In this document: in pieces, positions 1 through 6,621 of the stretch
Position numbering within the stretch: the stretch's first letter is position 1
Layout: each line of letters opens with the position of its first letter
IMG/VR virus record: IMGVR_UViG_3300000115_000194
Coordinates: 934 to 24,037 of that record
Direction: 5' to 3' (one strand)
DNA: 23,104 nt
DNA from: a virus
Program-made: the position numbers and the translations under genes
Notes under the pieces: generated by a model
The model's input: the letters and a program-made list of their open reading frames with translations, nothing else
The model's database searches: none
Told to the model about the DNA's origin: nothing

Positions 1-81
1 CAGTTTGAGAAGGAGGTATTATTAAGAGGTGATTATTATAATGGCATAATAAATTGCCGACTTGGTAAAAGAAAACAATAA
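1..81 (+). CDS. 3' end of an upstream gene (partial, unknown)
   Basis: Frame 1 is open from the window edge to a TAA at 79-81 and encodes 26 residues ending in INCRLGKRKQ. The tight packing of the rest of the window and the 16-nt gap to the next start make this the likely C-terminus of a gene that begins outside the window. The fragment is too short to assign a family. Confidence 0.5.
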   Translation, partial: QFEKEVLLRGDYYNGIINCRLGKRKQ

Positions 82-97
82 GGAACGTTCATATAAT

Positions 98-595
98 ATG
101 GATGTGAGTACGAGTGTAGAATTGGCAAAAGAAAATAGACAGCTTTATGATCAGAAGCGTGATATAGTGTTTGTTAATCTTAATAGCTATCTTACTGACT
201 CGTTTAACGACTACATTATGTATATAACTGAAAACGAGCTTAAGTTGACACGTAAAGAAAAGAATAAGCTCGGAGTTCACTTTATTATTAAGCAGCTGCT
301 TAATGCTGTTAACTCTACAAAAACAAAAAAGTGGTTTTATTATAGAGTGTGTGAGGGTTCAGAGGAAACTAAGCTTGTAAAGAGGATATTTGGATCTTTA
401 CCTACTAATATAATGTATGACGAGTGTGAGTGGTGTGAGTTCATACAGGAACTTGACTATAATGTATATAAGAAAAAGGATGGTGCCAGTGTATCCTTTC
501 AGAAGTTTAGACAATTTTTGAAACGGTATGAATTACAACAACTTGAAAAAGAGTTTTTGGGAGATATAAATGTAAAACTCTCACTACTTCCATAA
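98..595 (+). CDS. Unknown phage protein, 165 aa
   Basis: This frame is open from a TTG at 62, but an in-frame ATG at 98 is the more natural start because it avoids overlap with the upstream frame that ends at 81. A TATAAT at 92-97 abuts this ATG; a GTG two codons later (104) would fit the leaderless spacing seen elsewhere, so the exact start is uncertain. The product is a soluble, charged, mostly helical-looking protein with no signal peptide or membrane segment. It has a CEWC pair near the middle (C-x2-C) and a lysine-rich segment KKWFYYR. I do not recognise the family. It lies immediately upstream of a late-type operon, and its last codons overlap that operon's late promoter box. Confidence 0.75.
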   Translation: MDVSTSVELAKENRQLYDQKRDIVFVNLNSYLTDSFNDYIMYITENELKLTRKEKNKLGVHFIIKQLLNAVNSTKTKKWFYYRVCEGSEETKLVKRIFGSLPTNIMYDECEWCEFIQELDYNVYKKKDGASVSFQKFRQFLKRYELQQLEKEFLGDINVKLSLLP

Positions 596-598
596 ATA
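591..598 (+). promoter_or_regulatory. T4-type late promoter (CATAAATA)
   Basis: The octamer CATAAATA differs at one base from the T4 late promoter TATAAATA. If its last base is -6, as in T4, +1 is position 604, exactly the A of the next ATG. It overlaps the end of the upstream gene. Confidence 0.7.
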
Positions 599-603
599 TA
601 TAC

Positions 604-990
604 ATGAGTGAAAAGTTTCTCGAGCAGGTAGAGTCGTTAATGCCGGATGACGCATTAGATAATATTATTGAAGGTAAGCGTGCCCTACAACGCTTTCTAT
701 CTAATAAAGGTGTTAAGAATGTTGCTGTTAAGCAGTTCAGAGATGAAATGACATTTACCCTAGATGATGGCTCGCAAGTAGTTGTTGAGGTAAAGGATTT
801 TAAGAAAGTTGATGCACATGAGGATCAAGAAATGACTATTGATCAAACAGCAAAGACTTTAGGATCAGTCCTATCCATTCCGGATGGAGGTCTTAAGGGT
901 AATCTATCACCAACAAGCCGAAGGGTAAAGAAGATTAAAAAGGACATGCTTAAGAAGGTTGAAACCGCAGCCAAAAAGATTAATTTGTAA
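604..990 (+). CDS. Unknown phage protein, 128 aa, first gene of a late-type operon
   Basis: The ATG lies 5 nt after a late promoter box and there is no Shine-Dalgarno. The product is small, soluble and charged. Its middle contains a beta-rich patch with acidic residues (MTFTLDDGSQVVVEVKDF), and its C-terminus is strongly basic (RRVKKIKKDMLKKVETAAKK), which could bind nucleic acid or another virion component. I recognise no family. Four nt separate it from the next gene, so it is probably co-transcribed with the nuclease-like, ligase-like and nucleotidyltransferase genes that follow. Late transcription suggests a virion or assembly role, but that is inference. Confidence 0.75.
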   Translation: MSEKFLEQVESLMPDDALDNIIEGKRALQRFLSNKGVKNVAVKQFRDEMTFTLDDGSQVVVEVKDFKKVDAHEDQEMTIDQTAKTLGSVLSIPDGGLKGNLSPTSRRVKKIKKDMLKKVETAAKKINL

Positions 991-994
991 TATA

Positions 995-1321
995 ATGAAA
1001 ACACTAAACCTAATAGAGAAGTATAAGACTTTAATCGAGCAGGATATTGTAGGTGAGGAGCCTATTGATGCGACTGATGTAACGGAGCAGCCGGCTTCAG
1101 TTGCACCACTTACTACTGAAGGTGAGAAGTATTTAGTTGACTTGCTTGTTAAGGCATTTTTACATGTACCTGACGAGAGTGAAGGAAAGATTGTTAAGGA
1201 GCTTCAGGCTACATTGCTTGATGAAAATCCTAAAGATGTTGCTGAGTCAATTGAGAGTATGCTTGAGTTAAGTGTTAATGATACTAAAAAGATGCTTAAT
1301 CTTACAACAGATATTAACTAA
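995..1321 (+). CDS. Unknown phage protein, 108 aa, with N-terminus resembling a capsid-targeting signal
   Basis: The frame is open from 959, but the ATG at 995, just after the upstream stop (988-990), is the likely start. The N-terminus MKTLNLIEKYKTLIEQ is amphipathic and resembles the start of T4 internal head proteins (MKTYQEFIAEA in IPIII). An acidic, Pro/Thr-containing linker follows (roughly residues 20-45), then a helical domain (roughly 45-108) rich in Leu, Glu and Lys. No catalytic motif is visible. It sits between two late-operon genes with gaps of 1-4 nt and no Shine-Dalgarno. The family is unknown to me; a head-associated or packaged protein is a speculative reading of the N-terminus and the operon. 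Confidence 0.7.
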   Translation: MKTLNLIEKYKTLIEQDIVGEEPIDATDVTEQPASVAPLTTEGEKYLVDLLVKAFLHVPDESEGKIVKELQATLLDENPKDVAESIESMLELSVNDTKKMLNLTTDIN

Positions 1322-1322
1322 T

Positions 1323-2495
1323 ATGAACTACGGTAAAAAGTCATTAGAGAATCTATATAGCGGTATTGCAGGTAAGCCTATTGCTCAGAGAAAACATTTG
1401 AGTGTATTTGGTGAGGCTCCTGATCAGCAGCAATTATTTAGACAGTTAACAGGTGGAAAGAATAAGGGTGCTGAGGTTACTATACCGACAAAAGATCAAG
1501 CTGTAGGTAAGTATGATGTTGAGGATACTAAAAAAATATCCTTAACGGATGAGGATATAGAGAATTTTAAGACACTCAATAGTGAAGATCAATTAAGAGT
1601 TAAGAAGTATATAGAGAGTACTGCGTTTAGAGGTCTTATACAGAACTCTATTAAGGGTTCAGATGATGAGGTAGAGGAGGCATTCAGACTTTTAATGAGT
1701 TCACACTTACCTGCAGATAGTATACATAGTGTAATACAAGATATCAATACTGGTAGAGCTGTTAATACAAAACTTCTCTCTACAGTGGGTAATTATACCC
1801 CCGGACAGATATTTAGTAGTGATGATGCGTGGGAGGTTTATAAAATTCTTATGCCAATTGGCGTTGGTAAGCTGCAACAAGGACCAGGTGAGGTTGCGTT
1901 TGCTATGATGTCTCCTGATGTAGACGAGTCAGTAAAAGGAGACATAAGCATTAACGGTGAGTTATTTGAGTTAAAGGTAAATGGCGGTCGAATAAGTGAT
2001 AAAGCAGGTCCGGATGCTGAAAGTATAAAGAGCATAATGAGTAAGTATTTTGATGAAAATATTATGTCATATCTCAATCGATCGAAACAATCGTTATCAC
2101 TAACTGAGTTTACTGAATGGAGTAACGGTATTAAAAGAGGTTCTGATCAAATTGACTTTGAAGGATGTGCACGTGAAATATTTTCCTCAATTTTAAGTCC
2201 AGAGTTCGCCCAACCACTAGCTAAGTTATTTGGTGAGTCACAGGTTGATCCCAAGAAGGCGGTAGAGCTATTTAAAAAGCAGAGCTTTAATTGGTATAAA
2301 AGTACAAAGACGGGTGGTGAAGGTCAGTGGAATAAGTTAATAGGTATAAACACTAAGCACTCTAAAGGTTCAATCGCAGTAATAGAAACCGGTGATCAGT
2401 TTGCTATGACACCGATGCAGGGATCTAATCCTGCAATCATAAGAACCAAGTCTGGTACTCGTGAAAATTATATAGAATTTAAACCTATTAAGTAA
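1323..2495 (+). CDS. Putative PD-(D/E)XK nuclease-like phage protein, 390 aa
   Basis: The frame is open from 1272, but the ATG at 1323 follows the upstream stop by 1 nt and is the likely start. Residues 187-218 look like a PD-(D/E)XK active site: E190 in GPGE, then GD at 206-207, then E-L-K at 216-218 on a predicted second strand (spacing D-x8-E-x-K). The flanking NGGRI is typical of the loop after the lysine. The flanking regions (about 1-180 and 240-390) are helical and unknown to me. In known members these residues bind Mg and cut DNA or RNA. Here the match is by motif only; no activity or family name is certain. The gene lies two nt upstream of a ligase-fold-like gene in the same late-type operon. 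Confidence 0.7.
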   Translation: MNYGKKSLENLYSGIAGKPIAQRKHLSVFGEAPDQQQLFRQLTGGKNKGAEVTIPTKDQAVGKYDVEDTKKISLTDEDIENFKTLNSEDQLRVKKYIESTAFRGLIQNSIKGSDDEVEEAFRLLMSSHLPADSIHSVIQDINTGRAVNTKLLSTVGNYTPGQIFSSDDAWEVYKILMPIGVGKLQQGPGEVAFAMMSPDVDESVKGDISINGELFELKVNGGRISDKAGPDAESIKSIMSKYFDENIMSYLNRSKQSLSLTEFTEWSNGIKRGSDQIDFEGCAREIFSSILSPEFAQPLAKLFGESQVDPKKAVELFKKQSFNWYKSTKTGGEGQWNKLIGINTKHSKGSIAVIETGDQFAMTPMQGSNPAIIRTKSGTRENYIEFKPIK

Positions 2496-2497
2496 AC

Positions 2498-3703
2498 ATG
2501 AATAACTTTAAACAATATTATGAGGCGTATAGTCTCCTAGAAGAAAAGGCAGCAAACACTCACCTTACTCACTTGGAAGAGTTAGTTCTCACGAAGGGTA
2601 AGGATGGTTATGCAACAGCTAGAGGATTTCTGACTGACTTATTGTCACATTTACAAGGTAAGAGTAAAAGAAAGATTGGTACTACTGTTAAATGGGATGG
2701 TGCACCAGCAATCTTCTGCGGTATTCACCCTGAGACTAAAAGATTCTTTGTAGGTACTAAATCAATCTTTAATAGAGAGCCAAAAATTAACTATGATGAT
2801 CAAGATGTTGAGATCAATCACGGGCATGCTCCTGGTTTAGCTGATAAGCTTAAAAAAGCACTTAAGCACCTTCCAAAGCTTGGTATTAGAAACATTATGC
2901 AGGGTGACTTTATGTTCGATTCATCAACAATCCAGAAAGAGGAGATTGATGGTGTTCCGCATTACACCTTTATGCCTAACACCATTAAGTATGCTGTTGA
3001 AGTTGACAGTAAGCTTGGTAAGGAGCTGGCAAACTCAGTCTTTGGTATTATTTTTCACACTGAATATAGTGATCTAAATAGTAGTGCATCATTTGGTGCT
3101 AAAGTTAATAATCTTAAAAAGGCACCTGGTGTATGGTTCGATGATGCATTCTTTAAGGATGATACTGGTATCGTTACATTAGCTACTGACGAAGCAAAGC
3201 AAGTTAAAGATTATATTAAGACAGCTGACTCAATTAAAGTTAACTACAAAAATATTCCTTCTGATCTTCTTAACATCTATATTAACACAGAGATTCGTGA
3301 AGGTAAGTTCCTTGAGAATCCGGAAGAGTCTTACAACAACCTTATCACATGGTTTAAGTCTAGAATGGCTAAAGAGATTGACAAGAGAAAGAGTAAGAGA
3401 GGTAAGCAGAGTATTGAGGAGAGCTTCAAGATGAAGTTAGCTAACATTGAAAAGGAACAAGGCAATATTATCAACCTGTTTAAGGTTTCAAGACTACTTT
3501 CACAAGCAAAGCAGATGTTTATTAACAAATATAACTCAGCTGTTTATACAACAAAGCACTTTGTTGATAATGGTGATGGTACACTTAAGGTAACAGCACC
3601 TGAGGGCTATGTAGCCGTTTCAAGAGACGGTGGTGCAGTTAAATTAGTAGATAGACTCGAGTTTAGTAGAGCTAACTTTGCAAAAGATAAGCCAGGATCA
3701 TGA
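2498..3703 (+). CDS. Ligase-fold-like phage protein (KxDG motif; DUF6267-type), 401 aa
   Basis: The sequence resembles a conserved family of T4-like marine phages that I associate with DUF6267. I see the motif set of covalent nucleotidyltransferases (DNA/RNA ligases and capping enzymes). Motif I is K65-W-D-G68, where K65 would carry AMP or GMP. A motif III-like QGDFMFD lies at 135-141, with D137 where ligases have Glu. A IIIa-like VFGIIFH is at 181-187, motif IV-like E369-G-Y-V, and motif V-like VKLVDR (K382). About 150 residues of Lys-rich helical sequence separate IIIa from IV, more than in simple ligases. The N-terminus MNNFKQYYE followed by LLEE is capsid-targeting-like. The gene overlaps the next one by ATGA. 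The fold call is inference from motifs; the substrate is unknown. Confidence 0.75.
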   Translation: MNNFKQYYEAYSLLEEKAANTHLTHLEELVLTKGKDGYATARGFLTDLLSHLQGKSKRKIGTTVKWDGAPAIFCGIHPETKRFFVGTKSIFNREPKINYDDQDVEINHGHAPGLADKLKKALKHLPKLGIRNIMQGDFMFDSSTIQKEEIDGVPHYTFMPNTIKYAVEVDSKLGKELANSVFGIIFHTEYSDLNSSASFGAKVNNLKKAPGVWFDDAFFKDDTGIVTLATDEAKQVKDYIKTADSIKVNYKNIPSDLLNIYINTEIREGKFLENPEESYNNLITWFKSRMAKEIDKRKSKRGKQSIEESFKMKLANIEKEQGNIINLFKVSRLLSQAKQMFINKYNSAVYTTKHFVDNGDGTLKVTAPEGYVAVSRDGGAVKLVDRLEFSRANFAKDKPGS

Positions 3704-4242
3704 TTACATTTAAGGAATATTTTGAAGGTGAGGAAACTCACGAAACAGTAGCCCTACTACCTGGTGGATATAAACCACCTACCAAAGGACACTTTAATGC
3801 ATTTAAATATATACTTCAGGATGCAGATAAGGGTGTAGTTCTTATTGGTAACAAGGACAGAGATGGTATTACTGCTGATCAGGCAAGAGACATTTGGGAA
3901 GTTTACGCCAAGTATCTAGGTAAGCCTATTGAAGTAGCTATTGCAGGTGTTACACCAGTTAGATCAGTATATGAATTTGCTGATGCAAACAAGGATGTTA
4001 AGATTATTGTTGGTGCTGGTGATAAGGATGAAGATGTAAAGCGTTATTCATACTTTGAAAAAAATATTGAAAAGTATCCATTAGTTCAGGTAGTTAAAAT
4101 ACCAATGCAGTCAGAAGGTATATCAGGTACACAAACACGTGCTATGATTGCTGATGATATTGATACAGCTGTCGATCACTTTACACCGGAAGAAATTAAC
4201 CAGACTGATAAAGATATTATAAAATCTATATTAGGAGTATAA
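3700..4242 (+). CDS. Cytidylyltransferase-like (HxGH-type) nucleotidyltransferase, 180 aa
   Basis: This is an HxGH-type nucleotidyltransferase, the superfamily of NMN and phosphopantetheine adenylyltransferases. The nucleotide-binding loop PGGYKPPTKGHFNAF is at about 21-35, with T28-x-G-H31 in place of HxGH. The second signature ISGTQTR is at 141-147 (compare ISSTxxR). GAGDKDED at 105-112 fits the loop before it. The length is right for NadM-type enzymes. The reaction would be transfer of AMP or CMP from NTP to a phosphorylated acceptor; the acceptor cannot be read from the sequence. The N-terminus MITFKEYFE, ahead of the catalytic core, is shared with neighbours and looks like a capsid-targeting signal. 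The start overlaps the upstream stop (ATGA), so translation is probably coupled to the ligase-like gene. Confidence 0.85.
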   Translation: MITFKEYFEGEETHETVALLPGGYKPPTKGHFNAFKYILQDADKGVVLIGNKDRDGITADQARDIWEVYAKYLGKPIEVAIAGVTPVRSVYEFADANKDVKIIVGAGDKDEDVKRYSYFEKNIEKYPLVQVVKIPMQSEGISGTQTRAMIADDIDTAVDHFTPEEINQTDKDIIKSILGV

Positions 4243-4245
4243 ATA
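4238..4245 (+). promoter_or_regulatory. T4-type late promoter (TATAAATA)
   Basis: This is a perfect match to the T4 late consensus TATAAATA, overlapping the stop codon of the upstream gene. With T4 spacing +1 is 4251, exactly the A of the ATG. The string ATAAATAACTATATG recurs identically on the minus strand at 13534-13520, before a fibre-type gene. Confidence 0.85.
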
Positions 4246-4250
4246 ACTAT

Positions 4251-4685
4251 ATGAGAAATAATCCTAAACTAGATCTTATTGCAGAAGCCTACATGGATAG
4301 TGTAGCTCCGCAAGCAGTGGTTGTTGATGTACAGTCACAAGAAGGTGGATGTGTAGATGCTGCTCAAGGTTGTCATTGTGGTGGTTGCCCTGAATGCTCT
4401 AACGTAGAGAGTGGGCAACGAGAAGAGCATGACCCTACTGAGATTAAGATGGCCCTTGCAGAGCTTAGGAAAGCTAAAGAGTACGCTGGTAAATTAGAGG
4501 AGATGTTACAATCAGCTCACGGTCTTGAGGGTTGGACAGCAGCGAAGATTACTAAAGCGTCTGATTACCTCTCATCTGTTTATCATTGGTTGGAGTTTGA
4601 GACAGAAGCTGGTGATTGTCATGACAGTCAATTTAATATGGGTTATGAAGATGGTGAAATTAATCAGTTTGAGGATGGTGAATGA
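4251..4685 (+). CDS. Cys-rich phage protein with conserved helical tail, 144 aa
   Basis: Residues 34-49 hold five cysteines plus a histidine (C34, C41-H-C43, C46, C49), a compact likely zinc-binding knuckle. An acidic helical part follows. Residues about 94-118 (AAKITKASDYLSSVYHWLE) match a short helical segment that I recall at the C-termini of many unannotated T4-like marine phage proteins, function unknown. The N-terminus contains DLIAE-A, an I-x-E/A sequence fitting the T4 gp21 prohead-protease cleavage rule at residue 12. The gene has its own late promoter and predicted leaderless start. A structural or packaged role is inference. Confidence 0.75.
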   Translation: MRNNPKLDLIAEAYMDSVAPQAVVVDVQSQEGGCVDAAQGCHCGGCPECSNVESGQREEHDPTEIKMALAELRKAKEYAGKLEEMLQSAHGLEGWTAAKITKASDYLSSVYHWLEFETEAGDCHDSQFNMGYEDGEINQFEDGE

Positions 4686-4695
4686 CCAAACAAAA

Positions 4696-4703
4696 AATAA
4701 ATA
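4696..4703 (+). promoter_or_regulatory. Weak late-promoter-like box (AATAAATA)
   Basis: The box has A instead of T or C at the first position. Its predicted +1 (about 4709) would leave a 7-nt leader before the ATG at 4716. It may be chance in such AT-rich sequence. Confidence 0.35.
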
Positions 4704-4715
4704 GCAGTTTGCTAT

Positions 4716-5156
4716 ATGAAAAAATTTAAACAATATTTTGAAGAAAAGACTGTATTAGGTCTCATTGAGTTTTTCCACATTGATGGTGTGGGTAAAGTTG
4801 CAGCTAAACTTGACTCGGGTAATGGAGCTTTTAACGTACTCCATGGAGAGGATATTCAACTACAAGGTGATAAGGTGTTCTTCAGGACTGTAAATGGTAG
4901 AACGCTTATCAAGGATAAGAAGGATACAATTACAATCAACGTTGGTGCTGGTAATACAGAGGATAGACCAGTTGTTGAGTTTGATATGAGGGTAGGTGAT
5001 AGAGAGTTTAAGGGAGTACCCTTTTCAATAGGTAACAGGTCATCAAATATCTTTAAGATACTAGTAGGTAAAGAGTTTATTGAGCAAGAGCTTGATGCTC
5101 TTATTGATGTTGGTCAAGAAAACATCGCCGGTTCTAATGTTGAAGCAGAGCTCTGA
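4716..5156 (+). CDS. RimB/PF05618-like retropepsin-type protease, 146 aa
   Basis: Residues about 14-125 resemble the single-domain retropepsin-like family once called ATP-dependent zinc proteases (PF05618), which in bacteria is coupled to RimK/LysX-type ligases (RimB in the RimK system). The catalytic D-T/S-G is visible as KLDSGNGAFNVLH (D33-S34-G35). The second half carries RPVVEFDMRVG and the family's closing pattern NRSSNIFKILVGKEF (107-121), corresponding to dR..m.ypvLlGR.fl. Such enzymes act as dimers with one Asp from each subunit. An N-terminal MKKFKQYFEE precedes the domain and matches its operon neighbours. The last 43 nt overlap the convergent minus-strand gene. An inactive relative cannot be excluded. 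Confidence 0.7.
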   Translation: MKKFKQYFEEKTVLGLIEFFHIDGVGKVAAKLDSGNGAFNVLHGEDIQLQGDKVFFRTVNGRTLIKDKKDTITINVGAGNTEDRPVVEFDMRVGDREFKGVPFSIGNRSSNIFKILVGKEFIEQELDALIDVGQENIAGSNVEAEL

Positions 5157-5683
5157 TACCAATTAGGTGTCTGACGACTAGTCCAGGTAGCAAACTTTTT
5201 ATCGTAAATGATAAATTGCTTATATTGCTCTACTGTTGACATATTATCAAAACCTGATACACTTCTACACTTACTCTCGGGTTGAATGGCTACTGCATAA
5301 TCAGTTAGACCTTTTTTAGTAGTAATAATATTATGTGTATTATCCTTACACCACTGAATAAAGGTCTTTGTAAAGTGTTCATTTGAATCAGGCCACCTAT
5401 ACATCCGTTCAGTAAACATTTCTAGTGTATGATCCACTAACCACGTAAAGTTATCTACAGTCTCGCGGCACCAAATAGAGCAAGGATGATTGAAGTAACC
5501 TTTACCTCGTCTCCTTGCTCTACCCGTAGATGTTCTTGGTGTTGATGGATGATCAAGTAGCTCTTGTGTAAAACAATGAGCTAACATGATCGCTCCCTCT
5601 ATTTGCATTTTTGATCTTACATGCTGGTCACATAGATTATGAGCAGACTTAATAGGACAATCGTCGGTAACAAATATATTCAT
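5114..5683 (-). CDS. Conserved phage protein with N-terminal MNIF...CDQH motif, 189 aa
   Basis: The frame is open from a TTG at 5689, but the ATG two codons on (5683) gives the N-terminus MNIFVTDDCP that this family normally has. Family-like features are the opening MNIF..D.CP..SA, LCDQHVRSK (about 17-25), HPCSIWCRET with a downstream WLVDHTLEMF helix, and many conserved His, Trp and Cys residues. I recall relatives in many phages and large viruses, some loosely annotated as pyrimidine-dimer glycosylase; I do not see enough to support that activity. It is the last gene of the folE operon, and its 3' end overlaps the convergent protease gene by 43 nt. Confidence 0.75.
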   Translation of the reverse strand: MNIFVTDDCPIKSAHNLCDQHVRSKMQIEGAIMLAHCFTQELLDHPSTPRTSTGRARRRGKGYFNHPCSIWCRETVDNFTWLVDHTLEMFTERMYRWPDSNEHFTKTFIQWCKDNTHNIITTKKGLTDYAVAIQPESKCRSVSGFDNMSTVEQYKQFIIYDKKFATWTSRQTPNWYQSSASTLEPAMFS

Positions 5684-5703
5684 ACCCAATTGTATGAGTG
5701 TTC

Positions 5704-5889
5704 CTAATATGGATCTTCAATACTAATCTCTCCAATGAGAGTATCCATCTTTGGACTAGGCCAACTACCATTGCAGTAATACAGTCTGTATTTATCGTGT
5801 TTAGATTCATTTAGGTAAATTTTACCTGAATCTAAAACCTCTTTAAGAGCTTCAATATGTTGAAGATTGCTATATTTTAATGTTTTCAT
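5704..5889 (-). CDS. Small unknown protein, 61 aa
   Basis: The ATG at 5889 lies 3 nt after the folE stop and the TAG lies 20 nt before the next gene, so it is embedded in the folE operon. The product MKTLKYSNLQ... is soluble, with one helix followed by a beta-rich tail (YRLYYCNGSWP). No motif is recognisable. Its tight placement supports it as a real gene. Confidence 0.6.
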   Translation of the reverse strand: MKTLKYSNLQHIEALKEVLDSGKIYLNESKHDKYRLYYCNGSWPSPKMDTLIGEISIEDPY

Positions 5890-5892
5890 AAC

Positions 5893-6576
5893 TTAGCTAC
5901 TATGTCTATCGTACATATCTACAAACTTATAAAATTCATTACGAGTCTTATCATCCGCCATAAAATCACCGGTAAGCTTACTAGTAATCATTGCACATCC
6001 GTGATGTTTAACACCTCTATTACATGCACAGCTATGCTGAGCTCTTATAACAACAGCCACACCCCTGTTACCCTCACAAATTTTATCAATTGCTTGTGTA
6101 ATTTGAGTTGTCATACCCTCTTGGATTTGTGGACGTCTTGCATAATAATCAACAATACGATTAAGCTTTGATAATCCAACAACCTTACCATCCTCAGATG
6201 GAATATATGCTACGTGAGCTACACCTGTAAATGCCATATGGTGATGAGAGCACAAGCTAACAACAGGAATTCCTGTCTGAGCTACAATACCATCATAACC
6301 ATCACTAGGGAATGCTGTTACCTTAGGTGGTAAATTATAACATCCGGATGCAATATCATTAACAAATGCTTTTGCTACACGCATAGGTGTATTATCGGAG
6401 TTAGGATCATTACGCCAATCAAAGCCTAACGCGTCTAAATATTTCTCGTATGCTGCAGCTGCATTATTAATAATGTTCTGCTTTTCTTCTTCTGTCTTAG
6501 GATGGCTACTACTAGCAGTAGGTAGTTTAGTGGATGTACCACGTTCTACGTGGGTGTCTTTGTTTTGATTTTCCAT
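5893..6576 (-). CDS. folE: GTP cyclohydrolase I
   Basis: The enzyme converts GTP to 7,8-dihydroneopterin triphosphate, the first step of both folate and 7-deazaguanine (preQ0) synthesis. The catalytic core is complete. Zinc ligands are C109 and H112 in [10 protein letters not shown] and C183 in [31 protein letters not shown] (134-153) is the conserved core signature, and TPMRVAKAF (63-71) fits the N-terminal region. The length (227 aa) is normal; the first ~28 residues are a polar, Ser/Thr-rich extension. In this window it pairs with queD and queE, which points to preQ0-type chemistry rather than folate. It is the first gene of a three-gene minus-strand operon with a sigma70-type promoter and a near-leaderless start. 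Confidence 0.95.
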   Translation of the reverse strand: MENQNKDTHVERGTSTKLPTASSSHPKTEEEKQNIINNAAAAYEKYLDALGFDWRNDPNSDNTPMRVAKAFVNDIASGCYNLPPKVTAFPSDGYDGIVAQTGIPVVSLCSHHHMAFTGVAHVAYIPSEDGKVVGLSKLNRIVDYYARRPQIQEGMTTQITQAIDKICEGNRGVAVVIRAQHSCACNRGVKHHGCAMITSKLTGDFMADDKTRNEFYKFVDMYDRHSS

Positions 6577-6584
6577 ATATACAT

Positions 6585-6612
6585 ATAATAACCTATAAAA
6601 TGGTTATATCAA
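6585..6612 (-). promoter_or_regulatory. Sigma70-type promoter of folE
   Basis: On the minus strand, -35 TTGATA (6612-6607), a 16-nt spacer and -10 TATTAT (6590-6585). Predicted +1 is near 6578, giving a leader of about 2 nt before the folE ATG at 6576. The 16-nt spacer matches the other early-type promoters here. Confidence 0.7.
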
Positions 6613-6613
6613 G

Positions 6614-6621
6614 ACTAAATA
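6614..6621 (+). promoter_or_regulatory. Weak late-promoter-like box (ACTAAATA)
   Basis: It deviates from TATAAATA at the first two positions, but lies 1 nt from the folE -35 on the other strand and just before the ATGs at 6622 and 6631. With T4 spacing +1 would be 6627, which would favour the second ATG at 6631. Confidence 0.4.

Noticed and set aside
37-42. TATAAT as a promoter for the 98-595 gene
   Set aside because: No -35 at 16-17 nt and far from the start codon; it lies within the upstream coding frame.
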